A stretch of DNA of 64,000 nt, from assembly GCF_001522545.3 (NCBI RefSeq), contig NC_031768.1, positions 89,948,230 to 90,012,229 of the forward strand, in the 5' to 3' direction. Source of the DNA: Parus major (lineage: Eukaryota > Chordata > Aves > Passeriformes > Paridae). Both the position numbers and the translations under genes were made by a program. The notes below the pieces were generated by a model. That model worked only from the letters and a program-made list of their open reading frames with translations, searched no databases and was not told where the DNA came from. Of the stretch, positions 1-12,200 are shown piece after piece. Position 1 is the stretch's first letter. Every line of letters starts with the position of its first letter.

Positions 1-3000
1 AAATAATGGGAATAGAAGGAGAGGAATATCCAGCAGCTAGTGACCTAGCTGGTTTAAGTTCAGAGAGAATCTTAAAAGTCAGGACACCGCTGCTACATAG
101 CCTCAGTGAAATGGAGAAGGTGGTCAATGGAAATTAGTGAAAACACAGAAAACTCAGCACCACCTTCAACATGCTCAGGACCAGAGAGCCATGGGTATGG
201 AAGCTGAGGGAGAAGCAGCTATTGGAGGATTTTAAGCCTGCACAGGGGTGGAGCCTAGGATATGGCATACACCTCTGTGGGAAAGAAATGGCTTTTCAGA
301 CACCTGATTGTATTCCCTGGAAACATTTTCATAGGAAAAAACAATTTGTTAGGCCTGAATGACTTATTGGAATAAACCAATTTGCCTCCTTTACCAGGAA
401 TGACAATACAGCTCAGAGAAGCCAGCATAAAGCCAGTTACAGCTGGCCTAAGCTATACAAGTAGAAATAAAATGGTCTTGAACAATCCACATGCAGATGA
501 AAACCTTCCTGCTCATTCCAGGAGATGCTGACACTGGTCACAGCTGGGGAAAAGACACTGAACTGGACAGAGTACTTGGAACCTCCTATGAGACCATTCT
601 TACCCTGCATGTAAGGTAAGAAAAGCATGGCAGCTTTTCTTCCCTGGTCAACTGGCCTAAGCAGTTCAGTAATGAGAACTGGGTTTGGTTTTACAAGTTC
701 TACTTCCAAGTGAAGAAAGGAAGCCTGTGGGCTGGGGTGATTGGCATCAATAGAGGGAGAAACATCTGCTTATGGAATGCAGGTGGCTGCAAAATCTTAA
801 TTTTTTTCTCTTTCCATTTTTTTCTTTTTCATAGGAAAGAGCATTCCCCATGGCTACACACACAGACATCAGATTTAAAAATAGCCAAGTTCCACCTCGA
901 CTGTGGGTGAGTGAAAGACAGAAGACAGATGCATTGGCTGCCAGCTAGACTTGACATCTACTTTTTCTTTTCTCACCCTGGCAGCCAGCAGTTGTACACA
1001 TGTGCACAGGTAAGGCACTCGGTGGCAAAGCACACAGTGTCTGCCTCCCCCTCAATTCACTGACTGCTGCCTGTCATCTGTGTGTGTCTGGGAGCCACAT
1101 AAACCCACACTCCCCATTTAGTGCATCAGGCGTGTATAAAAATCACCAAGTTCCTCCTATTTGTCCTACTTAATTCACAAATTCCTCACTAGTCAATTAT
1201 GTGTGGGGATTGCTATCGAGTTCATTGCAAAGGTTAACACATCTCTGTTTCTGGCTTGTTCTGTTAACTCCTTTAGTGCCTGATCCACATGGACACTTTC
1301 CATGGCTCCAACCTATATAATGATTGTGTGCTTGTGCATGACTGGTCTCACTTTCAGATCCTGGCCCAAGTCAATTAAAGGTGATCAATTTCAAACAACA
1401 GGTCTTGGTCTTGCTTCCTTCCTCTTACCCAGACTGCAGGAGATTCCTCCTCTTATCTTAACTGGCTTTAATTCACCCACTGTTTATGCTTCCAACCAAA
1501 TGCATTCATTGAAAACATAAGGCACTACTGCCCACATACTCAGAGCTACTCTTCATGTGCTCATCAACAGTAGAAGCCACAGTAATTCAGCAGACTTGGC
1601 TATTTTATTTACAAACATGTTTACAAGCATCTCTTGATGCATTTTCCTAAATGACATGGCTCACAGAGAAGTCCTTTCTATGGGAAATTACGGATGCTGA
1701 AAATTCACATGCATTCAAACCACAACCTGACAAATTCAGAAAAGGAAAATTCATCCAGTGCATTAAATTTTAATTGACTGGATGTCAGGGGAATATTTGA
1801 GGGCAGCATCACTGTAGATTTATGTTACTCTTACAGGTTTCCCTCTTTTGGTAATCCTGAAAACAAGATACTTTTGGTCTAACCCACTGCAGACATTCTT
1901 AGGGTTTTACATATGCTTTCCATAATTTTAATGTGATATGATTTCCTAATAAACCTGTTCCAGGAGCATCCAGGCTGCATTAGGGTCTTACAGACACACT
2001 GTAGAGCACAGTAACTATTTCTTGTTCTACATCCAGAGCTTGGCATGCTAAGCATCACATTTCTGGTCTAGGAAGATGGACAGGAAGAATGTAAAATATC
2101 CCATGATCAGAACAATCTTAGAAATAAAACAGACTTGGTCTCTTCTGCATAATGACAAGGCATTGAATCCTGTTCAGTTTTTTAAAAAAAGAAGGCTGCA
2201 GAATTGATATGGCCACTACTAATGAATACTGACCTAGGAAGGGCCAACAGTTGTCTGGGTTTACTCAGGCATGTCTTCTCTTTCTGTCTGAAATGTTTGC
2301 CCAGGTGGAATTTTCCTATTTGTCAAAAAATTCCAGACATTTGACCCAAGTAGCAGCAATAACTGTAGCTGTGCTCTGCATGACCAGAGTCCAAGCTAAT
2401 AACTGATGCACGCAGGCATATCAGCAGTACAGCACACATGCATATACCTGTTTACAAAATCCCACCTAAACCTGATAACATAATAAAAGAGAACTCTTAA
2501 TCCAGGGGCCAAGATATAAGAAAATCCCACAGCTGGATGCTGAAGGAGTGCCTACTCATTTTTCACATCAGTGTTTTCAACAGTGGGGAGAAACAGCTGA
2601 TGGAGTAACTTGCCAGGCATTACTGAGAGTCGTCCACCACCATCAGTGTTTAAACCATGAATGGGTTTTATTTCTGAAAAATGCTCATAAAGGAAATTAA
2701 GAGGGAAATCTTGTGGCCTTCAACCTGCTCATAGCGGTCCCTTCTGCCTTTAAAACTCCTCATCATCCTCCATTTCTCAAAATATCCTTCTCTCAGGAAA
2801 GCTGTGAATACTCACTGACATCACAAGGACAATCTTTGGAGAGATCAAGACAATGTGGCAGTGAAGGGGTATGACCACCCTCATGAACAGACTTGGCTCT
2901 TTACTGTGGCAGCTGGATCTTAATGCCATGTCTCCTCTAGTCCAACAAGCAAAGGAAAAGACTAAAAGTGGAGACCAAAGGACATAAGCCAAAGGCTGCA

Positions 3001-6000
3001 ATCAGACAAAAAAGAATCAGGATTTTGTCCAAAAGCCATATATTTCAACTGGAGACTACTGGTTTAAAGATAGCAGCCACTCCCAGGGAAGTCACACTCA
3101 TATTTTCAGTGGAGCTGCCTGTCCCACAAACACCAGCAGACCTCAGCCAGGGTGAATTCACATCCAGACCCAGTGGCCCTAGTACCTCTGGGATGCTGTT
3201 TTTTTCCCCTTACCCAGTTGTAGGCTGTTCCTGCCAGCAGCCTCAAAGCTTCTGACCTGTTATTAAAACAGCCTCGGAGAAAGTAAACATGACCAATGGA
3301 AAAACAAAAAATATCACCCAAATGTCTAAGGAAACCATGAGCTACATCCAGCACAGATTTTTCAAAAGGACAAGGATTTTCATGGCTCAGTGTTCTAATT
3401 TGTTTGACCGTTTATTTCCAAGGAACACATCCAAGAGTGACAAGCTCCATTTATTTCAATGGGCAGCATATGCCAGCAACGTGAATGGCGTATGCTATAA
3501 AAGAGAATGGATGTTCTCAAGCATCCTAGGAAACTGTCCTTTCGGCAGACAGAGGACATGTAGGTAATGGAAGTGTAGCTCTGCTCTGACAAGCAACACC
3601 ATAAAAGCAGCTTTGTGGGTTCTCATGTTTGATGTCTCCTCACGGCAGACCGGAGAGGTTTGCTGAAGCTGAAAGTGAAAAATTACTACCTAATACCTGG
3701 CCAAGCACTGGAGAGAACAGTTGGATTCTCACATTATTCTACTTTTTCAGGCCAGAAGGACGTCTCCTTGGGACATATGGCCATTTCAGGGTGTTAGTGC
3801 TTTACCCTTTTAGACTTTTAGGGGCTATGCACCAACCCAGATTATTCTCACAAATGACATCACCTTCAAATCACTGTGTGATGTGAATAAAAGATGTTCA
3901 CACAAGAAAGTGCCCTCTTTCCATAAAATGCCATCACATGACAGCACTGTTTTCAGTCTTGTCTCTTCATACTACATCCTAAAGACAATCCTCTTCTGAA
4001 TCTTGCCTTTCCAAAGTCTGATCCCACTGAAGCCTGAAAAACCCCAAGTTGTGAGTTTCTGTCACAAATTCAGTACCATCTATGACTTGATATTGTTTGG
4101 TGGCCTGTGAGACTTTACTATAAGTCTCACAGGAGTGGGTAACTTTTATTGGCTATCATTAATGAATTAACTAATATTAGTTCTGTGTTAGGACTTACCT
4201 AGGGAGCAGTCTGGTTCATAAGGTTTTATTGGCTTGTCAGCAAGCCCTGGAAGTCAAAATAGAATGATTTTCATCTTGCTTTTCAGTGAGATAGCTCCAA
4301 CAAAGGTGGGGTGTGGCTTTGAGTCTTTCTCTGGACACCTTTCATTCTCACTAAACTTATGAGGTTGCTGGGAAGGAGCAGTGTGAGCTGCAAAGCAGTC
4401 CACAGAAAACCACCTCCCCTTCTCCTGTACCTCCAGCCAAGCAACATGTTAAGCCACATAAAGAAGAAGAGATGTCCATGACTACCTTACAGCCGTCCAG
4501 CATGGCAAAATGAAATCCCAAACTCTCCTTCAGGAGATCCATGTCCACCTGTGCTGGAAGGCTCACTATCCTGGATTTAGTCTGCACTAAGACCACAGCC
4601 ATACAATACCCCTGGATGCCCACTGTACATACTGGAGACCTTTGTTGTGCCACTGTTTTTCCTATTCACTTTCTCTTCAGCAGAGGCAGCCTGTAGGTTG
4701 TAGTTTCACCTTTTCTGGAGAAGCCAAATTGATGCTGCTCATTCCATTGAGGGCATCTTTGGAACCATGTGGGAATCTTAGCTTTCCTTGATGCCAATGA
4801 GGTGCTTGCTTAGTGAAGAGGCCAACCATAGATTTGTGGCTGGCTCTGTGTGTACTTGGGGATATAAATCATATGGTGACTTTGCATCTATGCAGCTTCC
4901 TTTGAGACCTTACTGATTGCCAACATGCAGGTCTCCACTTGCTGTGAGCTATTTCCTAAGGAAAAGAGCTTGAGGGAGAGCTATAGTCATCCTTCCTTTG
5001 TCAAAGTGGAACTTTTAGTTTCCATCAAATGCACTTTTGTCCATCAATTTCTGTTTTTCTCTTGTGACTTCCATGCCCGGGCCAGTTGGCCCCATGCATG
5101 TTGAATTCTCAAAACCAGCCTCTTGCTCTAGGTGTGAGTGATGAGAGACAGGAGAGATCTCTGCTAGGAGAGTTTGGCCCTGCTTCTGGGCTTTGGGGCT
5201 TCATTTGGCCAGAGAAGAGCCAGGCTGTCAACTCCATCATTTCTGAATGGCTTTTTAAGGCTAAAGGTACAGAGACCACACCTATGTCTTGCAGTTGATG
5301 TGAGAAGATTTGCAGTATACCAGCAGAGAGATTTGGGTAGACACCCCAGGCCTGGTGTGCTCAGGGCAGACTGGGATCCTCTAGATTTAACACATCTGGT
5401 AGTGGAGCAGTGGGGTAATCGAGTCTCAGGGGCAGTTACTGGTGCTTTATGAGATGTCAAAAATGTCCATCATAACTGAACAGCACTGTGAAGCAACTGT
5501 TTGGTCTTTTCCTGAAAATTAAAACTAAAAAGCAAGCCATATGATGACAGCATCTGTAGCAGAGAGCAGGGTGGCTTGCATGAATTAGCAGCTTCCTGGC
5601 TGTTATCTGTGGCAGCCTTAGCCAGCTACTTATTCCATCACCTGCAGCTTCTGTGGGCTGAGGCCTCACACTAACACCTTGGGGAACGCTGCAAGCCAAA
5701 GCCCCCAGCACTGAGCCACAGTCAAAAAAGAGCTGGAGAAGGTCTCCTTCACAGCTCTCTCATTGAAGTCTGGGCTGGTGGTCATTTGATGGAATGGGAT
5801 TTTAGGTCTTGGAATGTGGAGCACAGTGACCTTGAACTGCTCAGATCCTGATCTCCAAAGAGTGCCTGTGAAGGTTACCAGTAAGGTGAGCTGAATGGGC
5901 ATGTGCCACAGCCTCAGTGACTTGCATCTGAATCTTCCTGGCATGTGCCAGTGCAGACAAGGATACCTTAGCTAAGCATCTCCAGAAGCCCTGCTGGGAT

Positions 6001-6989
6001 CATGTTGGATATCCATGCAACCAATGCCACTATGTGAGGTCAGAGCAAGTGATGGCCTCTTACTGCCTTGAAGACTTGTTATGGGTAGGAGGGGAAGAGA
6101 GATAAATCCCCAAATTTCTCTGGGAGAAGTGCTCATTAGGATAAACTTTCAGGTATTTCTTTCCGTAGTGGGCCAGGCGTCCTGCAGGGGTGTTCTATTC
6201 TTTGCTACAGTATAAATCATTACAAAAAAAAAAAATACACAAAACCCAAAATTACTCAGGCATGTACTCATTCTTGTTAAGGTCCTGTAAATCATATCAA
6301 GTGCAGAATCTCTCCCCTTCCAGAGATCTTCCAGCTTGTTACATATGGATGACCCTCAGGGATCTCTGCAAGTATCTTCCTGCCACCTCTCCCCCTTCTT
6401 GCTGATGGGACCCAGAACCACCCACTGAGCGGCTGGTGAGCAGCAGAATCAGTTCTGCTCTGTCTCACCCACCCCTCCCGCTGTCCCTTTCTGGGGGCTC
6501 CAAAGGGAGCCTCTGACCAGTACAGGCTCCTGGCACTGAAAAGTCCCCAAGGAAGAAGACAATTACACCCAGAAAAGTGGCTATGGCACCCATTTGAAAG
6601 GGATCTGCAGGGATGGTAATGGGGATCAGGGCAGAGAAGGCATTGCCATCTGGCAGGGGCTGGAGCAGGGTGACAGCGAGAGGAGTCCCTTTGGTCACAG
6701 GCATCCCCTGACTCAGGCACGGAGGGGCCTGCCTCCATCCAGTCTCTTGAGAGCAGAAAAGCCACAGACTCATGGCTGACTCCCTCGCCTCATTGTCTGT
6801 GCACTGGAGCAGGGAGGGCAGGAGGCAGAAGGAGTGGGGGAGACTTTCTGTCCTCCTGGCTCTGACAGGTTCATGCTTGCCACGCACTGGGACTGGGGGT
6901 GGGTGGGAGACAGGGCAGGGGGACCGCCAAAATAAATGAACTAAGAAACCAGTCTGATCATTCTCCACAAGCTTGGTGTACATGATGCA
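1..6989. other. Intergenic sequence upstream of NHLH2, no gene recognised
   Basis: About 7 kb with no exon or repeat family that I recognise. The longest open frames (for example about 6292-6983 on the minus strand) have no similarity I can name, lack splice context and are low-complexity Pro/Ser-rich. They are most simply chance frames in a GC-richer patch. The base composition is ordinary avian intergenic sequence, with only short A/T runs such as the A-run near 6223. In human, the next gene beyond NHLH2 in this direction lies outside a span of this size. Confidence 0.6.
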
Positions 6990-7320
6990 AATTGATGTTT
7001 AAAGCTTATTTATTAGCTTACATGCGAAATGCCAGCGGTGTTTTTCTAGATCAGTGGGTATCCAATATTTGGGCGGGGGGAGACGGCGGCAGCGGGAGCG
7101 AGCATGGCTAGAGACTGTATATCCAGGGGCTAGGGTTTATATCATGGGCTGCTCTCGACTGTTATAATTTGTGGCACAGATTCAGCGAGAATCTGATCTG
7201 CTGAAAATATTTGGGCTGTGAAAACTCCCACACTGTGACAGATGTCAAGTCCAATTAAGTGACTCGTGTCCAGGTTTCTGTCCAATAGGCTTTCCCATTA
7301 AATACCAATTTAAGAGGGAA
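6990..7320. promoter_or_regulatory. Candidate conserved upstream element of NHLH2
   Basis: A non-repetitive stretch at the left edge of the NHLH2 CpG-rich block. It combines AT-rich homeodomain-like sequence with a TGACAG (MEIS/TGIF-type) site at 7236-7241 that overlaps a CAGATG E-box at 7239-7244. A CCAAT box lies at 7282-7286. The position and texture fit an upstream promoter or enhancer element. No alignment was possible, so conservation is only suspected. Confidence 0.3.
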
Positions 7321-7850
7321 AAAATGCCGCCCCCTTTTCTCAGAGCCTTTATCTCTTCCAACCATCTCTAGGCGAAACCCTTTGGTACCAGAAGTGGATC
7401 CACACGCATCTCCGCTCCGTCTGTCTGTCTCGCCCCTGCCACCTTCCGCACCCCTCCTTGGCTTCTTTGCCACTCCGGGAGGGGTGGGAGGAGGAACTGC
7501 ACTTTCTTTTTGTGCATGTGAGCGTACCTTGTCCTGCACCGCCGTTATCTCTCGCAGCCGCTCCGAACCCGCGCCGAGATTTTCGTTTATTTCGTTTTGT
7601 TTTTCTTTTTCAGCGTTCGCATATTTTCCTTTATTTTTCACTCGAAAGATGCAGGAGGAGTTAGGAAGCTCAGGGACGGATGGGGGTTTCGTTTATCCTT
7701 TTTTTTCTCCCCTCGCCTGTTCTTGAAGAACCAGAAGAAGAACTAAATCAAACATTCATTTTCCGACGGCTTCTCCCCCGCTCCTGCCCCTCTCCGCCGG
7801 ACCGGTGAATTAACAAAACCTCACGTTACAAACCCCCCAACTTCCCCCCC

Positions 7851-8162
7851 NNNNNNNNNNNNNNNNNNNNNNNNNNNNNNNNNNNNNNNNNNNNNNNNNN
7901 NNNNNNNNNNNNNNNNNNNNNNNNNNNNNNNNNNNNNNNNNNNNNNNNNNNNNNNNNNNNNNNNNNNNNNNNNNNNNNNNNNNNNNNNNNNNNNNNNNNN
8001 NNNNNNNNNNNNNNNNNNNNNNNNNNNNNNNNNNNNNNNNNNNNNNNNNNNNNNNNNNNNNNNNNNNNNNNNNNNNNNNNNNNNNNNNNNNNNNNNNNNN
8101 NNNNNNNNNNNNNNNNNNNNNNNNNNNNNNNNNNNNNNNNNNNNNNNNNNNNNNNNNNNNNN
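7851..8162. other. Assembly gap (312 Ns)
   Basis: A run of 312 N characters inside the CpG-rich 5' region of NHLH2, preceded by a C-run. GC-rich promoters drop out of short-read assemblies, so the missing sequence probably includes promoter or 5' UTR of NHLH2. Reading frames that appear to cross the gap are meaningless. Confidence 0.99.
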
Positions 8163-8617
8163 GCTGTCGCCGCATCCCTTTTGTTATTTATCGCGGTCGG
8201 GGAAGAGGAGGAAGAAAAGCGGGAGAGAGGGCACTTTCCTCCTCTAAAACCGACCGGCCGAAGCCGCCGGTGCGCTGCAGCAGCTGACCCGGACGAACGG
8301 GCGGAGGAGGACTTTGATGGGGAAACGCTTTTTCTCCCCTGATGCATCGTAAGTAACTTAAGTTGTTATTTATACTCCGCAAACAAACACGACAGTATAA
8401 CATCTCCCATCTCTGGAGCGCTGGAGGCCGCGGCGAGGGATGAGATCTGCCTTTCCCAATTCGAGCAGGACACTTTTTCGCTCGTAATTAATTTTATTTG
8501 ATTTTGATTTTTTAATTTTTCCATGCTCCGCTCCTGGAGGGTCATTTGAACTGTAAAGGAATCGCCGAGGGGGCGAGGGGACCTGGAGAGAGAGGCTATC
8601 CAAACGACTCCACCGAG
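8163..8617 (+). other. NHLH2: Probable 5' non-coding exon of NHLH2 (start unknown)
   Basis: The sequence CCGAG|GTAAGC gives a good splice donor after 8617, in CpG-rich sequence 1.97 kb upstream of the NHLH2 start codon. A matching acceptor would be the AG at 10563-10564, after the pyrimidine-rich run at about 10536-10558. That leaves 20 bases of 5' UTR before the ATG and an intron of 1947 bases. A non-coding first exon followed by one coding exon is the known arrangement for NHLH genes. The true 5' end is not visible and may be in the N gap. Confidence 0.4.
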
Positions 8618-9295
8618 GTAAGCAGCATTAACAATATCTTTCCCTTTTGCAGGTAGCACAGGGCATGGGCTTACTGTAATAATAATAATAATTAAAAATA
8701 AAATAAAATATAGAGGGTGAGGGAATAAGTCTCTTTCAGGATCAGCTCTCCAAACCCCACAGTAGAGATAAAACCAAATCAAAGGGAAAAATTCAACATA
8801 CACCGTAGAGAAACCTCTAAGCAACTTTCTTCAGGAGCCACCGCTTTAATTGCCCGTTTTCGTACAACCGCCCGGCAAATCCTGCCTCTCTAGCGTGCTT
8901 TTTGCATAAGCCCCCTTGCTTGGATGCTAGTTGAAAGGTTATTTTAAACCTTTCCTCTATCTTTTTGCCCCACGAGATCACTGATACCTGACTTGCGCGC
9001 TAAGGGGTTTTTTCCCTACCCGTGCCTTGTGGGCCTGATTAACGCTCCTTATTTAAAAATCGAAGAGGAAGCGTTTCCGACGGTCCTGGCAAGAGACGGC
9101 CCTTTCCCAGGGAAGGAAGCGCTCTTCTCTCCCACTCCCCGGTCCTGGCTCCCTGCGCACCCCGGGGAGCGCTGAGCCTCGGCCCCCGGCGGGGCCCCTC
9201 TGCCCCGCCACGCGTGCCCTGAGTCTCGCCCCGATGGGGGAGGCTTGGCTCTAGCCCTGCCTGGGAAGAATTCCTCCTGCCCGTGTGGTTGTTGT

Positions 9296-9327
9296 TATTA
9301 TTATTGTTAACAACAACAATAATAATA
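9296..9327. repeat. AT-rich inverted repeat (13-bp stem)
   Basis: Left arm 9296-9308 (TATTATTATTGTT) is an exact reverse complement of 9315-9327, separated by six bases. It sits within GTT/ATT and AAC/AAT trinucleotide runs, so slippage probably created it. It lies in the putative 5' UTR intron of NHLH2. Confidence 0.8.
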
Positions 9328-9479
9328 GTTTATTTTTCCCAGCTGGGTCTGAGGCCCGACCGGGACTTTCCCTGGAAACTTTATGTGGAAATACTTTGCA
9401 ATCCTAATTCGGGGGAAGGAAGGATGCGATGCCCCCTCCTCCGTCGGGCTCGCTCCCCACCACGCTCGACACCCCAGCT

Positions 9480-9480
9480 G

Positions 9481-9511
<31 letters not shown>
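9480..9511. repeat. CA dinucleotide microsatellite
   Basis: About 13-15 CA units with one CG interruption near the right end, inside the CpG-rich region upstream of the NHLH2 coding exon. It is likely to vary in length between individuals. Confidence 0.9.
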
Positions 9512-9514
<3 letters not shown>

Positions 9515-9676
9515 TTTGTGTCCAAGGTTATTCACTAGTTGCCTGATGTATTGTTTTATTACATGCCGGCATGTCCACGGACGCGCTCGGATTTGTATTG
9601 CTGTCTACATGACAGATGGTGCTCTGTGAGGCCGCAAGAAGATACGATTCAATTTTCTTTTGAAAGGCACGTCCGC

Positions 9677-9699
9677 ATTTATTTATTTATTTATTTAGC
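9677..9699. repeat. TTTA tetranucleotide repeat
   Basis: Five TTTA/ATTT units in tandem. A short simple repeat in the putative NHLH2 5' intron. Confidence 0.8.
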
Positions 9700-10584
9700 C
9701 TCCCCCTCTTTTCGCGCATGGAGGGGAGAGGAGGGAAAATTTAAAGGGATGGAAAAGTTCGGCCTCTGCTTTGGGGTTTTGTTTCTTTTTGAATCCCACG
9801 CTTAGGAAACGGAAACTCTCCTAACATTCCCATTTGATCGCCAGCAAATTGCTATCTGCACGATTAGCAGCAGGAAAGGAAAGAAAGAAAAAGAAGAAAA
9901 GAAGGAGCACAGGAAAAAGAGCGGAGGGGAGAGCCTAGCAGATACATAGGATTGAATCGGATCCCATAGGGATTGGGGAAATAAATCTCCCCACTGGCCT
10001 TGTTATATTTGTGGAGCCTTGAGCTGTGTATTTAAAAGTATCATGTCTGTAGCCTGGATCCCATAGAGCGTTGCTGAAAGACAAACGGTTAAGCAGAAAC
10101 CGGCAGGTCAGAAAGGACAATATTAAAACTGGGGGCCAGGGCGGGGGCTGGGGGTGAAGGGGAACCACCACGATATTGAAACACTGAATATTAGCTTGCT
10201 TGGAAAAAAAAGAAATTAAATTCTTCTATTGCTCTCTGGGCCTGTTTCAATACCCAAGGAAGAGCAGGGAATAACGGCAGGAAGTGTATACCGCTGGAGC
10301 TGCCGTCAAACGCTAGAGAAGGGATGGTTAAATGACGGGGTATCGTTTATCCCTGATATTGCTCTCATTAGTACTCCCTGAAGGAGCCGCGACTCGTCCA
10401 CCCGGCTCTCCCCCCGCCCGGGTCGGGAGGTACCGGCGCCGGGGGCAGGGCGCGGGGACCGCTATGTCCCTTATGTCCCTGCCCGTGTCCCTGCTCCCCG
10501 CCTTGCCCCTGTATCCCGGGGCCGGGGCCCTGACCCGTTCTCTCTGCTTCTCTGTCTCGGGAAGGCTCCTCCGCCCCCTCCAAG

Positions 10585-11019
10585 ATGATGCTTAGCCCGG
10601 ACCAAGCTGCCGACTCCGACCACCCCTCCTCGGCGCCCTCCGACCCGGAGTCCCTGGGCGGCGCGGACGCTCAGGCGCTCAGCTGCTGCGTCTCCGACCC
10701 GGAGCCCGCCGAGGGAGGCGGCGGCGAGGGCCGGGGCGGCGGCGGCGGCGGCGGGGAGGGCCGCGGCGGGGGCCGGCCCGGGCTGCACCCGCCGCCGCTG
10801 AGCCGTGAGGAGAAGCGGCGGCGGCGCCGCGCCACCGCCAAGTACCGCTCGGCCCACGCCACGCGTGAGCGGATCCGCGTGGAGGCCTTCAACCTGGCCT
10901 TCGCCGAGCTGCGCAAGCTGCTGCCCACCCTGCCCCCCGACAAGAAGCTCTCCAAGATCGAGATCCTGCGTCTCGCCATCTGCTACATCTCCTATCTCAA
11001 CCACGTGCTGGACGTGTAG
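10585..11019 (+). CDS. NHLH2: NHLH2 (HEN2/NSCL-2) bHLH transcription factor, complete single coding exon
   Basis: The product is 144 residues; from memory the mammalian protein is 135. The start is the first of two adjacent ATGs, with A at -3. The N-terminus, [16 protein letters not shown], matches NHLH2 rather than NHLH1. Residues 73-82 are a basic [10 protein letters not shown] run. The DNA-contacting basic region is about residues 83-98 and includes the bHLH glutamate at E95 in HATRERIR. Helix 1 is about 97-112, the loop contains LPPDKK, and helix 2 is about 122-142, ending LNHVLDV. The bHLH half is essentially the vertebrate family consensus. The protein binds E-boxes as a dimer in the nucleus and is known for roles in hypothalamic and GnRH neurons and body-weight control. 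Oddity: residues 44-66 are 17 of 23 glycine, coded by GC-rich GGC/GGG codons, and longer than I recall in mammals. The CASQ2 neighbour supports NHLH2. Confidence 0.97.
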   Translation: MMLSPDQAADSDHPSSAPSDPESLGGADAQALSCCVSDPEPAEGGGGEGRGGGGGGGEGRGGGRPGLHPPPLSREEKRRRRRATAKYRSAHATRERIRVEAFNLAFAELRKLLPTLPPDKKLSKIEILRLAICYISYLNHVLDV

Positions 11020-12200
11020 CGCCCGACGGACGCCCGGAGCCCCGGGACCCCCAGTCCCGCCGCCCCGGGTCCGGCCGCGGCGGGCAGCGCCTTCCCCGGG
11101 GCGGGCGGCGGGACGGGGGGAGTCCCTGCTGCTTGTGCTCCCCCTGGTCGAGAGCCCGCTTTTGGAAGAGAAGTATAAAACCGGATTGTCTCTTCAGGCT
11201 GTCAAGTGCCCCTTTATATATATCCAAAAACATCTACTTGTGACCTTAAACGTGTGACCCATGGGTGCAGTTAAAAATAACTATTTTTTATTTATGGTAG
11301 AAGGAGTTGACAATTTATTTTTTTCAAGATTTATTTATTTTTCAGAGTGGTGGCAATTTTACTTTGGATACTTCGTGCCAATTGGTTTCTATAGTCGGGT
11401 GTTTACACTTTCTCCTGTGGAATATTATGTTTGACTTTATGAGTGTTTGTTGGGATCAATACAGTGTTCATTTTCTTTTCTTTTTAATTTATTTTTTCCT
11501 TCCAATTCTATTGCACTTGTGTACCACAAACCTCCCCTCCCTCCCTGTTTATAAGTATATTTTATATATGTCAAGGCATTTGTTCTTGACCTTTTTTCTT
11601 TCTTTCCTTGTGTGGGATCAACAACCACTAGCACTTAACTAGGAGAGGTTTTTTTTAAAAAAAACTTGTTGTTATTCTGATCTATAGTTGCGTCTGAAAA
11701 GTACTTTGCAAATCGTTTATAAGGGAAGTAGTTTCTTTGTGGGTGTATATGTGCGTGTGCGTATACATGCATGTGTGTGGGAGTGAGCGTGGGTGTGTAT
11801 GTGTGTGGTATATTTTTAGGAAAGGACATTTTTTCCTAAAAAAAAAAAGAAAAAAAAAAAAGAAAGAAAAGTAAATCCAGGACTGCTTTCCTTTGTGACA
11901 ACCAAAAAAATTCTATAACCTGAAAATGTTTCATGTTCTTTGCTGTGAATCTCTTAAAACAAGAAGCGCATTTTAGGGACAAAAGAGAAAAAGAAAAAAA
12001 AACCCCACATCTGCTATCCAAAGATTTTAGTCTTTTTCAGGGTTTTTTTGTGTGTCTATGTTGCTTTATATAATGCAATATTTTGTAGTGAAAATAGATA
12101 AATCTGGTTTCTATCTGATGCGTTTTTCATATCTCTCATGAATGGTGAGCTGTTTTGCATATAAATAAAAGTATCAAATAAAAGCTGTTTTTTCCTAATT
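11020..12200 (+). other. NHLH2: NHLH2 3' untranslated region
   Basis: Composition flips from GC-rich to AT-rich about 100 bases after the stop codon. An overlapping AUUUA array (ATTTATTTATTT, 11329-11340) resembles an AU-rich instability element. A GT-rich microsatellite lies at about 11735-11810 and A-runs at about 11838-11872. Two poly(A) signals close the region, followed by T/GT-rich sequence. The length of about 1.2 kb is inferred from the signals, not from transcripts. Confidence 0.7.
12164..12182 (+). terminator. NHLH2: Two poly(A) signals for NHLH2
   Basis: AATAAA occurs at 12164-12169 and again at 12177-12182. It is followed by T-rich and GTTGG-type sequence that could serve as the downstream element. 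These are the first closely spaced pair of canonical signals downstream of the coding exon, so cleavage is expected at about 12190-12210. Confidence 0.7.

Larger units (their letters stand above)
7070..11150. other. CpG-rich block spanning NHLH2
   Basis: GC and CpG rise sharply from about 7070 and stay patchily high until just beyond the NHLH2 stop codon, after which the sequence drops to AT-rich 3' UTR. The densest CpG is at 10380-11110. CpG islands over the promoter and coding exon are usual for developmental bHLH genes. Inside the block are short AT-rich islands and several simple repeats, so it is not uniformly GC-rich. Confidence 0.7.

Noticed and set aside
6292..6983. Two overlapping minus-strand frames of 157 and 172 codons
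   Set aside because: They overlap in different frames, have no domain or conserved motif that I recognise, and lie in a GC-richer patch where stops are rare.
7810..8347. Apparent open frames across the N gap
   Set aside because: The Ns create false reading continuity; nothing can be inferred.
10585..11019. Identification as NHLH1 instead of NHLH2
   Set aside because: The bHLH halves are nearly identical, but the [17 protein letters not shown]-terminus and linkage to CASQ2 rather than CASQ1 fit NHLH2.
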